Of a stretch of 64,000 nucleotides of DNA, positions 1-9,431 are shown piece by piece; position 1 is the first letter of the stretch; each line of letters opens with the position of its first letter. The position numbers and the translations under genes were made by a program. Source of the stretch: Leptospira sp. (lineage in GTDB: Bacteria; Spirochaetota; Leptospiria; Leptospirales; Leptospiraceae); assembly GCA_002786225.1 (NCBI GenBank), contig PEQN01000005.1, forward strand, positions 1-64,000, given 5' to 3'. The notes under the pieces are model-generated. The model searched no databases and had not been told where the DNA came from. It saw only the letters and a program-made list of their open reading frames with translations.

Positions 1-2035
1 CACGATTGTGTAAGATTCCAAGCTCTGCTATTTCTTGCTCTTTGGTATAAACAACTAAGCAAGCATTGGGATGCAAATGCTTTCGAGTTGCAATCTTCCA
101 TTCCAAGTCTTTTAGACCTAATTGGTAGAATAATTTCGTGACTTGCTCACGTAGTATAAGAAAGTGTTCTTGCAGTCTCTTAGTATCTTCATTCTGCAAA
201 CGTCCCTCATCCATTTTAAGAAAAGAAAGAAACCTATTTTCTAAAGGAAGTCCGTCTTTATCCTTGTTTCTATTGTCGTAAGTTCTACCAACTTCAAAGA
301 TTCCAAATGAATCATATCGATCTTGGTTGGCTTTTGCATTTCTAAGAATGGAAGGATACATAGAAGTTCTCAGTACAGAATGTTCGGCTGGCATTTCATT
401 TAAGAGACGAACCGTATTCTCTTCAGTAAATTCTTCTTCAAAGGATGTATCCTCGATAGAAGCAAAGCTATAATTAAAGACCTCGTTATAACCAAATTTC
501 AAAGAAAAGATAGATTTACATTTTCGTTCCAAACTTCGAATTGCATTATGCAAAGGAGTCTCTAGTGCAAGTTCCAATGACTTGGTTTCAATAGAGGCAT
601 ATCCTATGGTTCGTCCCACTTCCTCAACTAAATCTTCTGGCAAAGTGACATCATAATTGTGACGAAACCATGGGACTCTGACTTGGAGGTTTCCTTTCCC
701 CAATTGCTCAACTTTAAAATTAAGACGCGTTAGTATTCCAACTATGGATTCCTCAGAGATTGCCTTCCCCAATTTTTTTTGGATGAATTCCACATTGGTA
801 GCTATAATAACTTGTTTTCTTTGGTTATGATCAAATCCAAAAGGCAGATCAGCCGTACAATCTGGATTTCCATTTTCTCTAAGCAATTGGATTGCTCGCC
901 TAATGATAGGTAGGCATGTTGAAGAATCTAAACCTTTTTCGTAACGAATGGCTGAATCAGAACGAATTCCCGATTTACGAATTGATTTTCGAACGTCTTC
1001 CCGTTTGAAGACCGCGGATTCAAGAACTAAGTTTTTTGTCGTATTCGTAACAGAAGAATCTTTGCCTCCCATCACACCAGCTATCGCTACAGCCTGTCCA
1101 CCTGATCGAATCAAAAGAACTGATGATTCTAAACTTGGACTAGTATCATCTAACAAAGGAAAGCTTTCTTTATCATTGGCAAAAGAAGCTTCAAACTCTG
1201 TACCTGGCAATTTATCTAGATCAAAAAAATGTGTGGGTTGCCCGCACTCTAACAACAAATAATTGGATACATCAACCACATTAGAGATAGATTTCATTCC
1301 ACAACGCTGTAAGCGAGATTGAAATTTCCAAGAAGATTTATTCACATTTACACCATGGAAAGAACTTACATAGTATCCATGAACATTTTCATTTTGCTTG
1401 ATTGTATGGGAAGACTCTTTGCTTGTAAAAAGTTTAGAATCCCAAGACTCATCAAGTAAGGGATTGAATTTTAACTTTTTACCAAATTGAGAAGCTAGCT
1501 CTCTAGCAAATCCAAAGTGACTCCACAAATCTGGACGATGAGTGATGGATTTATTATCAATATCTATGATTGTATCTTCTGTCTGAAGTATCTCAGAAAA
1601 AGGCTTACCTAATGGATAATTTGAATCTAGGACAAATACACCACTGTCATCTTCCCCTATAGAAATTTCTTTCTGAGAACAAAGCATACCCGAACTTTCA
1701 ACGGATCTAAGTAAGGACTTCTCTATCAATTTGTCACCTAATATTGTACCAGGTGTAGCTAGAGGAACAATATCGCCTACAGCAACATTCTTAGCTCCAG
1801 TAACAATTTGTATTTCCTTTGAACCATCCGTGACCTTAGCTACTTGCAATTTGTCCGCTTGGGGATGTGAATCTAGAGAAAGGATTTTTACAGGGATAAT
1901 GGTTTTAAGGTGAGGCAGATAAGGAACAGCTTCTTCTGTCTCACAGATCGATGCGTTTACTTTGTGAAGAATATCTTCAAGACTAAGATCAGAAAGATCA
2001 ATAAAATCTTGAATCCAATTGAGTGAAAGTTTCAA
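1..2035 (-). CDS. pheT: Phenylalanyl-tRNA synthetase beta subunit (partial, C-terminus beyond the left edge)
   Basis: Beta subunit of the (alpha-beta)2 enzyme that charges tRNA-Phe in the cytoplasm. My translation begins MKLSLNWIQDFIDLS and continues into a tRNA-binding (EMAP/OB-fold) domain with the typical HPQADKLQVAKV stretch. It is still open at base 2, where it reads GILHNR, like the iGilHP segment of the PheT catalytic-like core. About 678 codons are present; a full PheT has about 800, so the FDX-ACB anticodon-binding domain lies outside. The start is TTG at 2035. The upstream in-frame ATG is followed at once by a stop, and GGGAGA lies about 8 bases before the TTG. The alpha-subunit gene pheS is not in the window. 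The family call is secure and the start is fairly secure. Confidence 0.93.
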   Translation of the reverse strand, partial: MKLSLNWIQDFIDLSDLSLEDILHKVNASICETEEAVPYLPHLKTIIPVKILSLDSHPQADKLQVAKVTDGSKEIQIVTGAKNVAVGDIVPLATPGTILGDKLIEKSLLRSVESSGMLCSQKEISIGEDDSGVFVLDSNYPLGKPFSEILQTEDTIIDIDNKSITHRPDLWSHFGFARELASQFGKKLKFNPLLDESWDSKLFTSKESSHTIKQNENVHGYYVSSFHGVNVNKSSWKFQSRLQRCGMKSISNVVDVSNYLLLECGQPTHFFDLDKLPGTEFEASFANDKESFPLLDDTSPSLESSVLLIRSGGQAVAIAGVMGGKDSSVTNTTKNLVLESAVFKREDVRKSIRKSGIRSDSAIRYEKGLDSSTCLPIIRRAIQLLRENGNPDCTADLPFGFDHNQRKQVIIATNVEFIQKKLGKAISEESIVGILTRLNFKVEQLGKGNLQVRVPWFRHNYDVTLPEDLVEEVGRTIGYASIETKSLELALETPLHNAIRSLERKCKSIFSLKFGYNEVFNYSFASIEDTSFEEEFTEENTVRLLNEMPAEHSVLRTSMYPSILRNAKANQDRYDSFGIFEVGRTYDNRNKDKDGLPLENRFLSFLKMDEGRLQNEDTKRLQEHFLILREQVTKLFYQLGLKDLEWKIATRKHLHPNACLVVYTKEQEIAELGILHNR

Positions 2036-2077
2036 ATTTGTCTCCCACTGGTTATTTCATAAAAGGAAGCTAGGCAG

Positions 2078-4072
2078 TCAACTGGATTTGAAATTATCTA
2101 TGAAATCTAAAAGTTTACTTGCTGGAAGCGGCCTTGAGTAATAATATCCTTGTATCATATCGACTTCTAGCAATCGTAAAATATTGCACTGATCCGCAGT
2201 CTCAGCACCTTCGGCAACAACCTTGAGACCTAAATTGTGTCCAAGATTGATCACTGCTTTAACAATCACTTGGCTATCTACATCCGACTCTAGATCAAGA
2301 ATGAAGCTTCTATCTATCTTTAAGGTTTGCACAGGAAATTTCTTTAAATATCCCAAGGAAGAATATCCAGTTCCAAAATCATCTATAGAAATTCGGATTC
2401 CAAGACTACGAATTTGTTCCATGATATCAATAGCATGATCAGAATTATCAATCAAGGAACTTTCTGTGATTTCTAATTCCAAAAGATGAGAAGGAATCTT
2501 AGCCTCTTCCATAAATTTTGTCAAATTTCCAACCAAAAATTCATGCTTAAATTGCTTAGTCGAGAGATTGATGGACACATCTAAATCTATTCCTAGCTTT
2601 TGGTATTCAGCTATCTTTTCTATAGCTGTATGCATCACCCACTCACCAATAGGTACGATTAGTCCAGTCTCTTCAGCAAGAGCGATGAAACTCACAGGAG
2701 GAATGTATCCTTTAATGGGATGCTTCCATCGAATCAAAGCCTCAAAACCTGCTACCTTCATGTTATGGATTAAGATCTTAGGTTGGTAGTAAAGCTCGAA
2801 TTGATTCTCACGAAGAGCAACTCGAATCAGATTCTCCATCTCAAGTCTATGCATGACGGTTGATTGAAGAAATGGAGTGTAGAAGGAAAAAGTATTCTTC
2901 CCACGTTTCTTTGCTAGGTGAAGAGCATTATCAGCATTCTTAATTAAAGATTCAGGTTCTTTGCCATCGTTGGGGAAAATGGAAATACCAATACTCATGC
3001 TTGTAAAGATTGAATGATTTTCTACCATTATGGCATTGACAAAACTATCTTTGATGGACTCACAAACTATAGCTGCATCTGCTTCGTTTTCTAAATCAGG
3101 TAAGGCTATTAAAAATTCATCCCCACCTTCTCTGGAAATTATATCGTAATTTCGAATAGCGTTCGTTAATTTTTCAGAGACAACCTGAAGGAAGCTATCA
3201 CCAAAATTGTGACCATAAGAATCATTCATGTATTTGAAATTATCAATATCTATAGAAAGTATTCCAACCTTCTTGTGATGACGAAGAGCTTCCTCTAACA
3301 TAATGGAAAGTTTTTCAATAAAAAATTTCTTACGAGGCAAACCAGTAATTTCATCATAGTAAGCTAAATATGAAATTCTAGCTTCTGCACTTTTTCTTTC
3401 GGAGATGTCTCGAAATGCTATTGCCATTCCATAACCATCAATATGCAAAGGAGTTGCCATTACTTCAAGCCATAGAATACCAGATTTCTTCATAAGACCA
3501 AATTCTAAGCCTCTAAGACTTTCTTTTTTCTTTAATGCTTGTAAGAGGGTAAAATTTCTAGGTAGTATGGATGTTCCATTCGGCGAAACTATGGGCCATT
3601 TGCGATAATTTAATGATCTTTTAAGCTGAGTTCCATTTTCTATTTCAAAAATTTCTTTAGTCGCTTGGTTGTATTCCAAAATATTCCCAACTTCATCAGT
3701 AACAGCAATACCAATAGGAAGATTATCAAAGATATTCTTATACTTCTTCTCTTGGTTGCTTAATTCGTTTTCAATATCTTTTTGATTTGTAATAACTTGA
3801 AAGATACCAATGATTTTTTCTTGTTCTAAGTTTGGAATAGCAAGCCAAGATATCCATTCCACTTTACCTTGTTTGGTGATAATTCGATTCTCAAAATTAG
3901 TTAGAACATTACCAGTCACTAAACCAGATAATGCTTCTAAGGAAGAAGCTGTATCACGAGGATCAATAATATTTAGTAAATCTCGATTGAGTAATTCTTC
4001 TTCGCAATAATCTGATATCTTGCAAAATTGCGCAGAGGCACGAATGATCTCCCCTTTCAGATTAAATTCCAT
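2078..4072 (-). CDS. PAS-PAS-GGDEF-EAL cyclic-di-GMP turnover protein
   Basis: Predicted cytoplasmic cyclic-di-GMP enzyme. Two PAS domains (about 1-90 and 105-225) precede a GGDEF domain (about 235-395) with intact REGGDEF and the metal-binding DIDNFK. An EAL domain follows (about 420-655), keeping FEALIRW, the ELEITES segment, IDDFGTGYSSL, the catalytic-loop Lys and VVAEGAET. Neither active site looks degenerate, so it could both make and degrade cyclic-di-GMP; which activity dominates cannot be read from sequence. There is no membrane segment. The start is uncertain. The ATG at 4072 cuts into the first PAS domain, and PAS-like coding continues upstream to a stop at 4172-4174 without any ATG, GTG or TTG (see findings). 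It is flanked by pheT and recQ. Confidence 0.9.
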   Translation of the reverse strand: MEFNLKGEIIRASAQFCKISDYCEEELLNRDLLNIIDPRDTASSLEALSGLVTGNVLTNFENRIITKQGKVEWISWLAIPNLEQEKIIGIFQVITNQKDIENELSNQEKKYKNIFDNLPIGIAVTDEVGNILEYNQATKEIFEIENGTQLKRSLNYRKWPIVSPNGTSILPRNFTLLQALKKKESLRGLEFGLMKKSGILWLEVMATPLHIDGYGMAIAFRDISERKSAEARISYLAYYDEITGLPRKKFFIEKLSIMLEEALRHHKKVGILSIDIDNFKYMNDSYGHNFGDSFLQVVSEKLTNAIRNYDIISREGGDEFLIALPDLENEADAAIVCESIKDSFVNAIMVENHSIFTSMSIGISIFPNDGKEPESLIKNADNALHLAKKRGKNTFSFYTPFLQSTVMHRLEMENLIRVALRENQFELYYQPKILIHNMKVAGFEALIRWKHPIKGYIPPVSFIALAEETGLIVPIGEWVMHTAIEKIAEYQKLGIDLDVSINLSTKQFKHEFLVGNLTKFMEEAKIPSHLLELEITESSLIDNSDHAIDIMEQIRSLGIRISIDDFGTGYSSLGYLKKFPVQTLKIDRSFILDLESDVDSQVIVKAVINLGHNLGLKVVAEGAETADQCNILRLLEVDMIQGYYYSRPLPASKLLDFIDNFKSS

Positions 4073-4190
4073 TAAGCTATCAGGATACTCTTTAGTAGTT
4101 TCTAATAGTTTAAATAAGTGATTGTTGGCTGAGTTGTCTATACTTCCAGAATTTTGTAGTGTAGAATAGAATCAAGAAAAAAGAAGAAGT

Positions 4191-6035
4191 TTAAAAATTG
4201 GAAAGTATCTTTAATATTTCATCACCGTATTTTTCAACCTTGGATTCACCCATTCCTTTGATACGAATCAAATCTTCCTTGGTTCTAGGTAAATCTTCAG
4301 CAATTCGCTTTAATACGGGATTTTGAAGAACCATAAACTTTTTCCATTTTAATTTACGCGCCTTCATGTCTCTGTAGTTCTTTAATTTTGTAAGTATAAG
4401 GGAATTTGTAGTCAAGTTACGTTTTGGACTGATTTCGCTAGAATCCTTAAGCTTTCTTGTTCGAATGGGCGGCTTGGATGTGATAAATATTTTAGGATAT
4501 TTATCGCCTTTCTGAGAAAGTATTTTCTTCTCTAGAGCATTTTCCATAAAACGGATTAAGGCTGATTCTGGTACATGGCTTAATTTGCCATATTCAGGTA
4601 TACGATCTAATTTCTTGCGTAAGGCATCTTTGGATTTAGATCCTTTTAATAAACTGGCAACAGAAGTCTTCCCAAATTTGCCATCCAAAGATTGAATTGT
4701 ATTGTAGATAATTGTTTCTTCCTCAGAATTAAATTCATAGCTTGCCTTGGTTTCTTTGACTTCTGATTTCTTGATTTCTCTTTGGATGTAGGAATCTCTT
4801 GTTCCATGTTTCTTCTGGCAGTTATCACAAATTCCACAAGACTCTAGATTTTCTCCAAAATACGAACAAATCGTACGCTGTCTACACTCAATGCTTTTAC
4901 CATAAGAACGCATAAAACCCAAAAGAGTTTCTCCGCTCTTGCGATTGGTCTCCTTAGAAATAATAAATTGCTGCACAGATAAATCTGCATTATGGAAGAA
5001 TAGAACACAACGAGAATCAAGTCCATCCCTACCAGCACGTCCCGCTTCTTGGTAATAAGCCTCCATAGATGCAGGTGCTTGGTAGTGGAGTACTAAACGT
5101 ACATCTGGATGATCTATCCCCATACCAAAAGCATTTGTTGCAATCAGAATTCTTACTTTACCAGAAGCATAGGCATTTTGTGTTCTCTCTCTGATTCCAT
5201 CCGTTCTTCCGGCGTGGTATTTTCCAATGTTGAATCCATTATTCTTAAGGAAGTCATATACTTCATCTACTTGAGCTCTAGTGGCACAATAGATTATACA
5301 TCTTCCTGTTTCTAATTTATTCTTCCAAGAATCTAAATACCTAAAGAGCAATTCCTTCTTGTCTAAGACTCGTTCAGGATATTCCACTTGGAATTTTAAA
5401 TTCTTACGATAGAAACTAGATTGGATACGAACTGCATCTCTCATACCAAGATTTTTGATAGTATCATTTACAACTTGTTCTGTAGCAGTTGCCGTTAAGG
5501 CAACAATAGGAAAGTTGCCTGATTTATAGGATTCTCTTAATTTTGCAAGTGTACGATAGCTAGGTCTAAAATCATGACCCCATTGCGATACACAATGTGC
5601 CTCATCCACTACCAGAAGATTTATATTCATTTTCTGGAATATTCTATCGAAAGAATCAGAAGTGATGCGCTCAGGAGACACAAAGAGGATCTTCAATTTC
5701 CCTTGGACAGCTTGGCTCAATACCTTCATTTGTGTTAGCTCATCTTGGCTTGAGTTACAAGTTTCTGTAAGAATTCCAAGTGCATTCAAGGAATCTGCCT
5801 GGTCCTTCATGAGAGCTATCAAAGGGGATACTACAAGTGTGATACCACTTGGCATAAGAACAGATGCTAGCTGGTAGATTAATGATTTTCCAGCACCTGT
5901 TGGAAGAACGGCAAAGGTATCTTGTCCATTTAAAATAGATTGAACAGCCTCTCTTTGTCCACTTCGAAAAGTCTCAAAACCAAATATTTTCTTTAAGCTT
6001 GCATCCAAGGATACAGGAGGATTCGTTGTAGTCAT
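4191..6035 (-). CDS. recQ: ATP-dependent DNA helicase RecQ
   Basis: Superfamily 2 3'-5' DNA helicase for recombination and fork repair. The N-terminal RecA-like domain has Walker A (PTGAGKSLIYQ), the DEAH-type Walker B (VVDEAHCVSQWGHDFRPSY, which includes the RecQ aromatic-rich loop) and TATA. The second helicase domain carries GMGIDHPDVR and YYQEAGRAGRDG. A zinc module follows with CRQRTICSYF and CGICDNC, then an RQC winged helix and a C-terminal HRDC domain whose last part reads IKGMGESKVEKYGDEIL. At 614 aa it matches full-length bacterial RecQ. It lies 25 bases downstream of the HerA-like gene on the same strand, so the two are probably cotranscribed. Confidence 0.96.
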   Translation of the reverse strand: MTTTNPPVSLDASLKKIFGFETFRSGQREAVQSILNGQDTFAVLPTGAGKSLIYQLASVLMPSGITLVVSPLIALMKDQADSLNALGILTETCNSSQDELTQMKVLSQAVQGKLKILFVSPERITSDSFDRIFQKMNINLLVVDEAHCVSQWGHDFRPSYRTLAKLRESYKSGNFPIVALTATATEQVVNDTIKNLGMRDAVRIQSSFYRKNLKFQVEYPERVLDKKELLFRYLDSWKNKLETGRCIIYCATRAQVDEVYDFLKNNGFNIGKYHAGRTDGIRERTQNAYASGKVRILIATNAFGMGIDHPDVRLVLHYQAPASMEAYYQEAGRAGRDGLDSRCVLFFHNADLSVQQFIISKETNRKSGETLLGFMRSYGKSIECRQRTICSYFGENLESCGICDNCQKKHGTRDSYIQREIKKSEVKETKASYEFNSEEETIIYNTIQSLDGKFGKTSVASLLKGSKSKDALRKKLDRIPEYGKLSHVPESALIRFMENALEKKILSQKGDKYPKIFITSKPPIRTRKLKDSSEISPKRNLTTNSLILTKLKNYRDMKARKLKWKKFMVLQNPVLKRIAEDLPRTKEDLIRIKGMGESKVEKYGDEILKILSNF

Positions 6036-6060
6036 ATAAAGTTAGGTAAGAAAAGAATGA

Positions 6061-7641
6061 CTAAAAGAACAAACCCTTCTTCTTTCTTGTGGTGCGTCTT
6101 CTTGCAGTTGGCTTGAGACCTAATACTCCTAGCAATCCTCTGGTTACTTCTTTGATTACAATTTTGCCAGCAGCCGATTCAGTTACTTTTTCAAAGGTTG
6201 ACTTTTCTTCTTTGACCCTTCCACCCGAACCTGAGGATTTCTGATTGGAACTTTTCTCTTCTGCTTCCGCTCTTTCTTCTTCTAGGTTCTTTAATTTCTC
6301 GTTGAGAATTTCATAGGCTGACTCTCGGTCTACGGTTTCAGAGTAATCTTCAATCAAATCACTTTTGGAAATTAATTTTGAAATCTCATCATCCCTTAAC
6401 ACATCCATACGAGACTTGGGAGCAACTAAAAGAGTTGCTGCGAGTGCTGTTGGACTTCCCTTCTCATTGAGGACAGTGATCAAAGCCTCTCCCATACCCA
6501 AAGAAGTAAGAGCATCTTCTGTATTATAATATTCAGAAATTGGATAATTCTGAGCGGTAAGTTTAATTTCTTTGCGGTCTTTAGCCGTAAATGCTCTCAG
6601 TGCATGTTGTATTTTCATACCTAATTGAGCCAGGACAGCATCCGGAACATCGCCAGGAGATTGTGTACAGAAAAAAATTCCAACACCCTTAGATCGAATT
6701 AATTTAATAATAGTTTCAATTTGATTGAGAAGTGCCTTAGATGCTTCCTGGAAAATCAAATGTGCCTCATCTATGAAAATCACAAGCTTAGGTTTATCCA
6801 TGTCGCCTGCTTCGGGAAAGTTGGCATAGACTTCCGCAAGTAAACATAGCATAAAAGTAGAAAATAGCTTAGGCTTATCCTGAATATCCGTTAGACGAAG
6901 TATGGAAACCATCCCCTGCCCTTTCTCATTCACGCGAACGAGATCTTCCACTTCAAAAGATGGCTCACCAAAAAATTCCTCAGCTCCCTGGGATTCAAGC
7001 TCTACAATCTTTCTAAGAATAATACTTAAGCTGGATTCTGAAATCTTTCCATAATCTGCTTCTAGCTCTTGCTTGCCTTCTTCGGTGGCAAATTGAATGA
7101 TCTTCTTCATGTCTTTCAGATCTAGCAAGGGGTATTTATGATCATCGCAATATTTAAATAAAATTGTAACTAAGCTTGCTTGGGTATCATTCAATTCTAG
7201 AATCTTGGAAAATAAAATGGGACCAAATTCAGAAACAGTAGCACGAAGCTTTACACCTGGCTCCTTGGATAAACTTAAGAATTCAACTGGACAGCCTGCT
7301 GGTTTGTAATCAGCTCCTATTTTCTTCTGGCGCTCCTCTATCTTTTCATTGCTCTCTCCAGAAGTAGCTATTCCACTCAAGTCACCCTTAACATCCATCA
7401 CCAAACAAGGTACACCTTGTTCGGAAAGCCTCTCAGCAATAATTTGCAAGGTCTTGGTCTTTCCAGTTCCTGTTGCGCCTGCAATAAGACCATGTCGATT
7501 GAAAGTTTTGAGTGGAGCTGTAACGTGAGTGGAAGGAAGTGCTTCTCCATCCAAAATTGCAGTTCCTAATAAAATTGTATCACCTTTAGATGCATAGGAT
7601 TGCAGTATGGTTTCTTGGAATTTGGACTTAGATTTTGACAT
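6061..7641 (-). CDS. HerA-like DUF853 ATPase (YjgR family)
   Basis: Predicted P-loop ATPase of the FtsK/HerA superfamily, DUF853 branch. Walker A is [12 protein letters not shown] near residue 55 and Walker B is [15 protein letters not shown] near residue 285. A sensor-like [19 protein letters not shown] follows and is characteristic of this family. The C-terminal third is a charged Glu/Lys-rich coil, then a Ser/Gly linker and a basic tail ([10 protein letters not shown]) that could contact nucleic acid. The cellular role of DUF853 proteins is poorly established. Adjacency to recQ fits a DNA-processing role, but that is inference. The start at 7641 faces the caspase-like gene across a gap of about 100 bases. 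Confidence 0.88.
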   Translation of the reverse strand: MSKSKSKFQETILQSYASKGDTILLGTAILDGEALPSTHVTAPLKTFNRHGLIAGATGTGKTKTLQIIAERLSEQGVPCLVMDVKGDLSGIATSGESNEKIEERQKKIGADYKPAGCPVEFLSLSKEPGVKLRATVSEFGPILFSKILELNDTQASLVTILFKYCDDHKYPLLDLKDMKKIIQFATEEGKQELEADYGKISESSLSIILRKIVELESQGAEEFFGEPSFEVEDLVRVNEKGQGMVSILRLTDIQDKPKLFSTFMLCLLAEVYANFPEAGDMDKPKLVIFIDEAHLIFQEASKALLNQIETIIKLIRSKGVGIFFCTQSPGDVPDAVLAQLGMKIQHALRAFTAKDRKEIKLTAQNYPISEYYNTEDALTSLGMGEALITVLNEKGSPTALAATLLVAPKSRMDVLRDDEISKLISKSDLIEDYSETVDRESAYEILNEKLKNLEEERAEAEEKSSNQKSSGSGGRVKEEKSTFEKVTESAAGKIVIKEVTRGLLGVLGLKPTARRRTTRKKKGLFF

Positions 7642-7742
7642 TGCCTAAATATCCAAGAAAACCCATACATATGTCAAGCAGAGTTTTTCACAAAAAATTC
7701 TTGATTCTTTCAGTGAAATCTACCAGTCTACTCATCTGGAGT

Positions 7743-9431
7743 ATGAACTTGAAAAAAATAAATATCCTAGTCCTTTTGATCCTTTGTTTTCCTGTCTATC
7801 TATTTTCCCAAGATCGTTATGGCCTAATCATAGGTACCAATTACAAAGGAAATACTGCCAAGATTCCTGAACTTGCTTTGTGCGAGAGAGATGCTGAGTA
7901 TCTAAAGAACCAAGTTCAAAAATTTGGAGAATTCAAAGATGTAAGAGTTCTTTTGGGTTCCCAAGTTACCAAGGCGAATGTTCAGAAAGAAATTGACATT
8001 TTGGCTAAGAAGGCGAAAAAAGATGATACTGTCTTTTTATATTTTTCAGGCCATGGAACCTACCAAAATGATGCCAAGGCTCCTAATGGGATGAGAAACT
8101 ATCTTGTCTGTTATGATAGGCCCCATATTTCTGATGATGAGTTAAATTCATACCTTTCCAAAATCAATTCACCTAAAACCTTAATGATGTTAGATTGTTG
8201 TTACTCAGGTGGTATTGCCAAAAAAGGAAAGAACACGAGAGGGTCTTCTCCTGTTCCAATTCCTGAAGGTTCAAATGGAGTAGTGAAACAAAACGCGGAA
8301 GACTATTATTTCCAAAATAAAACCATCATTTCTTCAGCTGATGACAACCAAACTGCTATAGAAGTTGGTGGATCCATCAATCATGGAATCTTCACTTATA
8401 ATTTCGGAAGAGCTATTGAAAATGCAGACCTTAACGGAGACAAGGTGATCACTGCTTTAGAGGCTTTCTTTGTTTCTCGCTCAGAAACGGAAAAGATGGC
8501 TAAAAGATTCAATCATGAACAAACTCCTCAGATATCAGGAGATGCATCCGGTGTATTTCTTGCTGGCAAGGCAACTCCTACGCCACCAACTCCTCCCGCT
8601 AAGCCACCTACGAATGTAGCCCAACCCCTTCCACCTGCACAAGAAACACCTACTCCAGAGCCTATTGCTCCTGTGGTAACCCCAGTGAGTCCACCCACTG
8701 TGGTAACACCGGAAGAACCTGTAGCTCCTCCAGTAACACCGAATGTTGGGTCAATTCTCATTCGAACAACGATAATCAAAGCTAAAGAACTTAGTTCTAA
8801 CAAGGGAAATGATCCCTATCAGTTGCTCAAAAAGCAAAAGCTACCTATGAATACCAAGAATGCTTCTGATTCTAAATCAGAAAGTAGAACTATCAAGGTC
8901 TTGGTAGATGGAGAAGAATATCCATCTAAGATAATAGCTGTTAAATCAAATCTTTGGGGAGCTTCTATGGTTCAAGGTAGATTGATTCCTGGAGAAGTCT
9001 ATCATGTGAAAGTAGAGGGAATCACAACTGGCGTTCATAAGGTTACAGTCTTAGCTGATGAATACCCACAATTTGAATCCGCAATTGGAGTCCTACCTAA
9101 CCAAGAAAATATTCTAGATGTATCTTCAAGTATAGGTGGCTTTGGAGCAATCCAAGGTAAAGTATTCTTTAAGACTCTGGATAATCCCGTATCTAACCAA
9201 CCTATCTATATGCCAACGATAGTATCAACCCGTGGAGTACAGAAAGTATTTACTGACAAGGATGGTAACTTCTGGTTTACAAACTTAAAACCTGGGACTT
9301 ATGAAATTCGAGCGAGTTTTGCAGAAGAAATGAAACTAGAGAATTCAATGATAGTGGTCAAGCCTGGAGAAGTTAGTAAGGTAGATATAATTCTTAATGT
9401 GAAGACTAAAAGCACTAAGACAAAATACTAG
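7743..9431 (+). CDS. Secreted caspase-like (peptidase C14) protein with proline-rich linker and C-terminal beta domains
   Basis: Predicted exported cysteine peptidase of the caspase/metacaspase clan. From the chosen ATG a signal peptide (Lys-rich start, hydrophobic core, end near LFSQ) leads into the p20-like fold. The catalytic dyad is visible as His104 in FSGHGT and Cys153 in DCCYSGG. An EF-hand-like loop ([15 protein letters not shown]) is typical of caspase-family proteins. A Pro/Thr linker of about 60 residues follows, then beta-rich segments. The last resembles a carboxypeptidase regulatory-like fold ([20 protein letters not shown]). An in-frame ATG at 7635 exists, but it would bury the signal peptide and overlap the divergent gene, so 7743 (GGAG just before it) is preferred. 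The 3' end overlaps the convergent kinase gene by 17 bases. Substrate unknown. Confidence 0.83.
   Translation: MNLKKINILVLLILCFPVYLFSQDRYGLIIGTNYKGNTAKIPELALCERDAEYLKNQVQKFGEFKDVRVLLGSQVTKANVQKEIDILAKKAKKDDTVFLYFSGHGTYQNDAKAPNGMRNYLVCYDRPHISDDELNSYLSKINSPKTLMMLDCCYSGGIAKKGKNTRGSSPVPIPEGSNGVVKQNAEDYYFQNKTIISSADDNQTAIEVGGSINHGIFTYNFGRAIENADLNGDKVITALEAFFVSRSETEKMAKRFNHEQTPQISGDASGVFLAGKATPTPPTPPAKPPTNVAQPLPPAQETPTPEPIAPVVTPVSPPTVVTPEEPVAPPVTPNVGSILIRTTIIKAKELSSNKGNDPYQLLKKQKLPMNTKNASDSKSESRTIKVLVDGEEYPSKIIAVKSNLWGASMVQGRLIPGEVYHVKVEGITTGVHKVTVLADEYPQFESAIGVLPNQENILDVSSSIGGFGAIQGKVFFKTLDNPVSNQPIYMPTIVSTRGVQKVFTDKDGNFWFTNLKPGTYEIRASFAEEMKLENSMIVVKPGEVSKVDIILNVKTKSTKTKY

Noticed and set aside
1731..1913. 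Short plus-strand ORFs at 948-1262 and 1731-1913
   Set aside because: They lie fully inside pheT on the other strand and read as codon-bias shadows.
8528..8803. Gly-rich antisense ORF over the caspase-like gene
   Set aside because: It is the reverse of the Pro/Thr-rich linker codons and has no start site of its own.
7743..9431. Defence system based on a caspase (CHAT/TPR-CHAT type)
   Set aside because: It has a signal peptide and no linked CRISPR or nucleic-acid-sensing gene.
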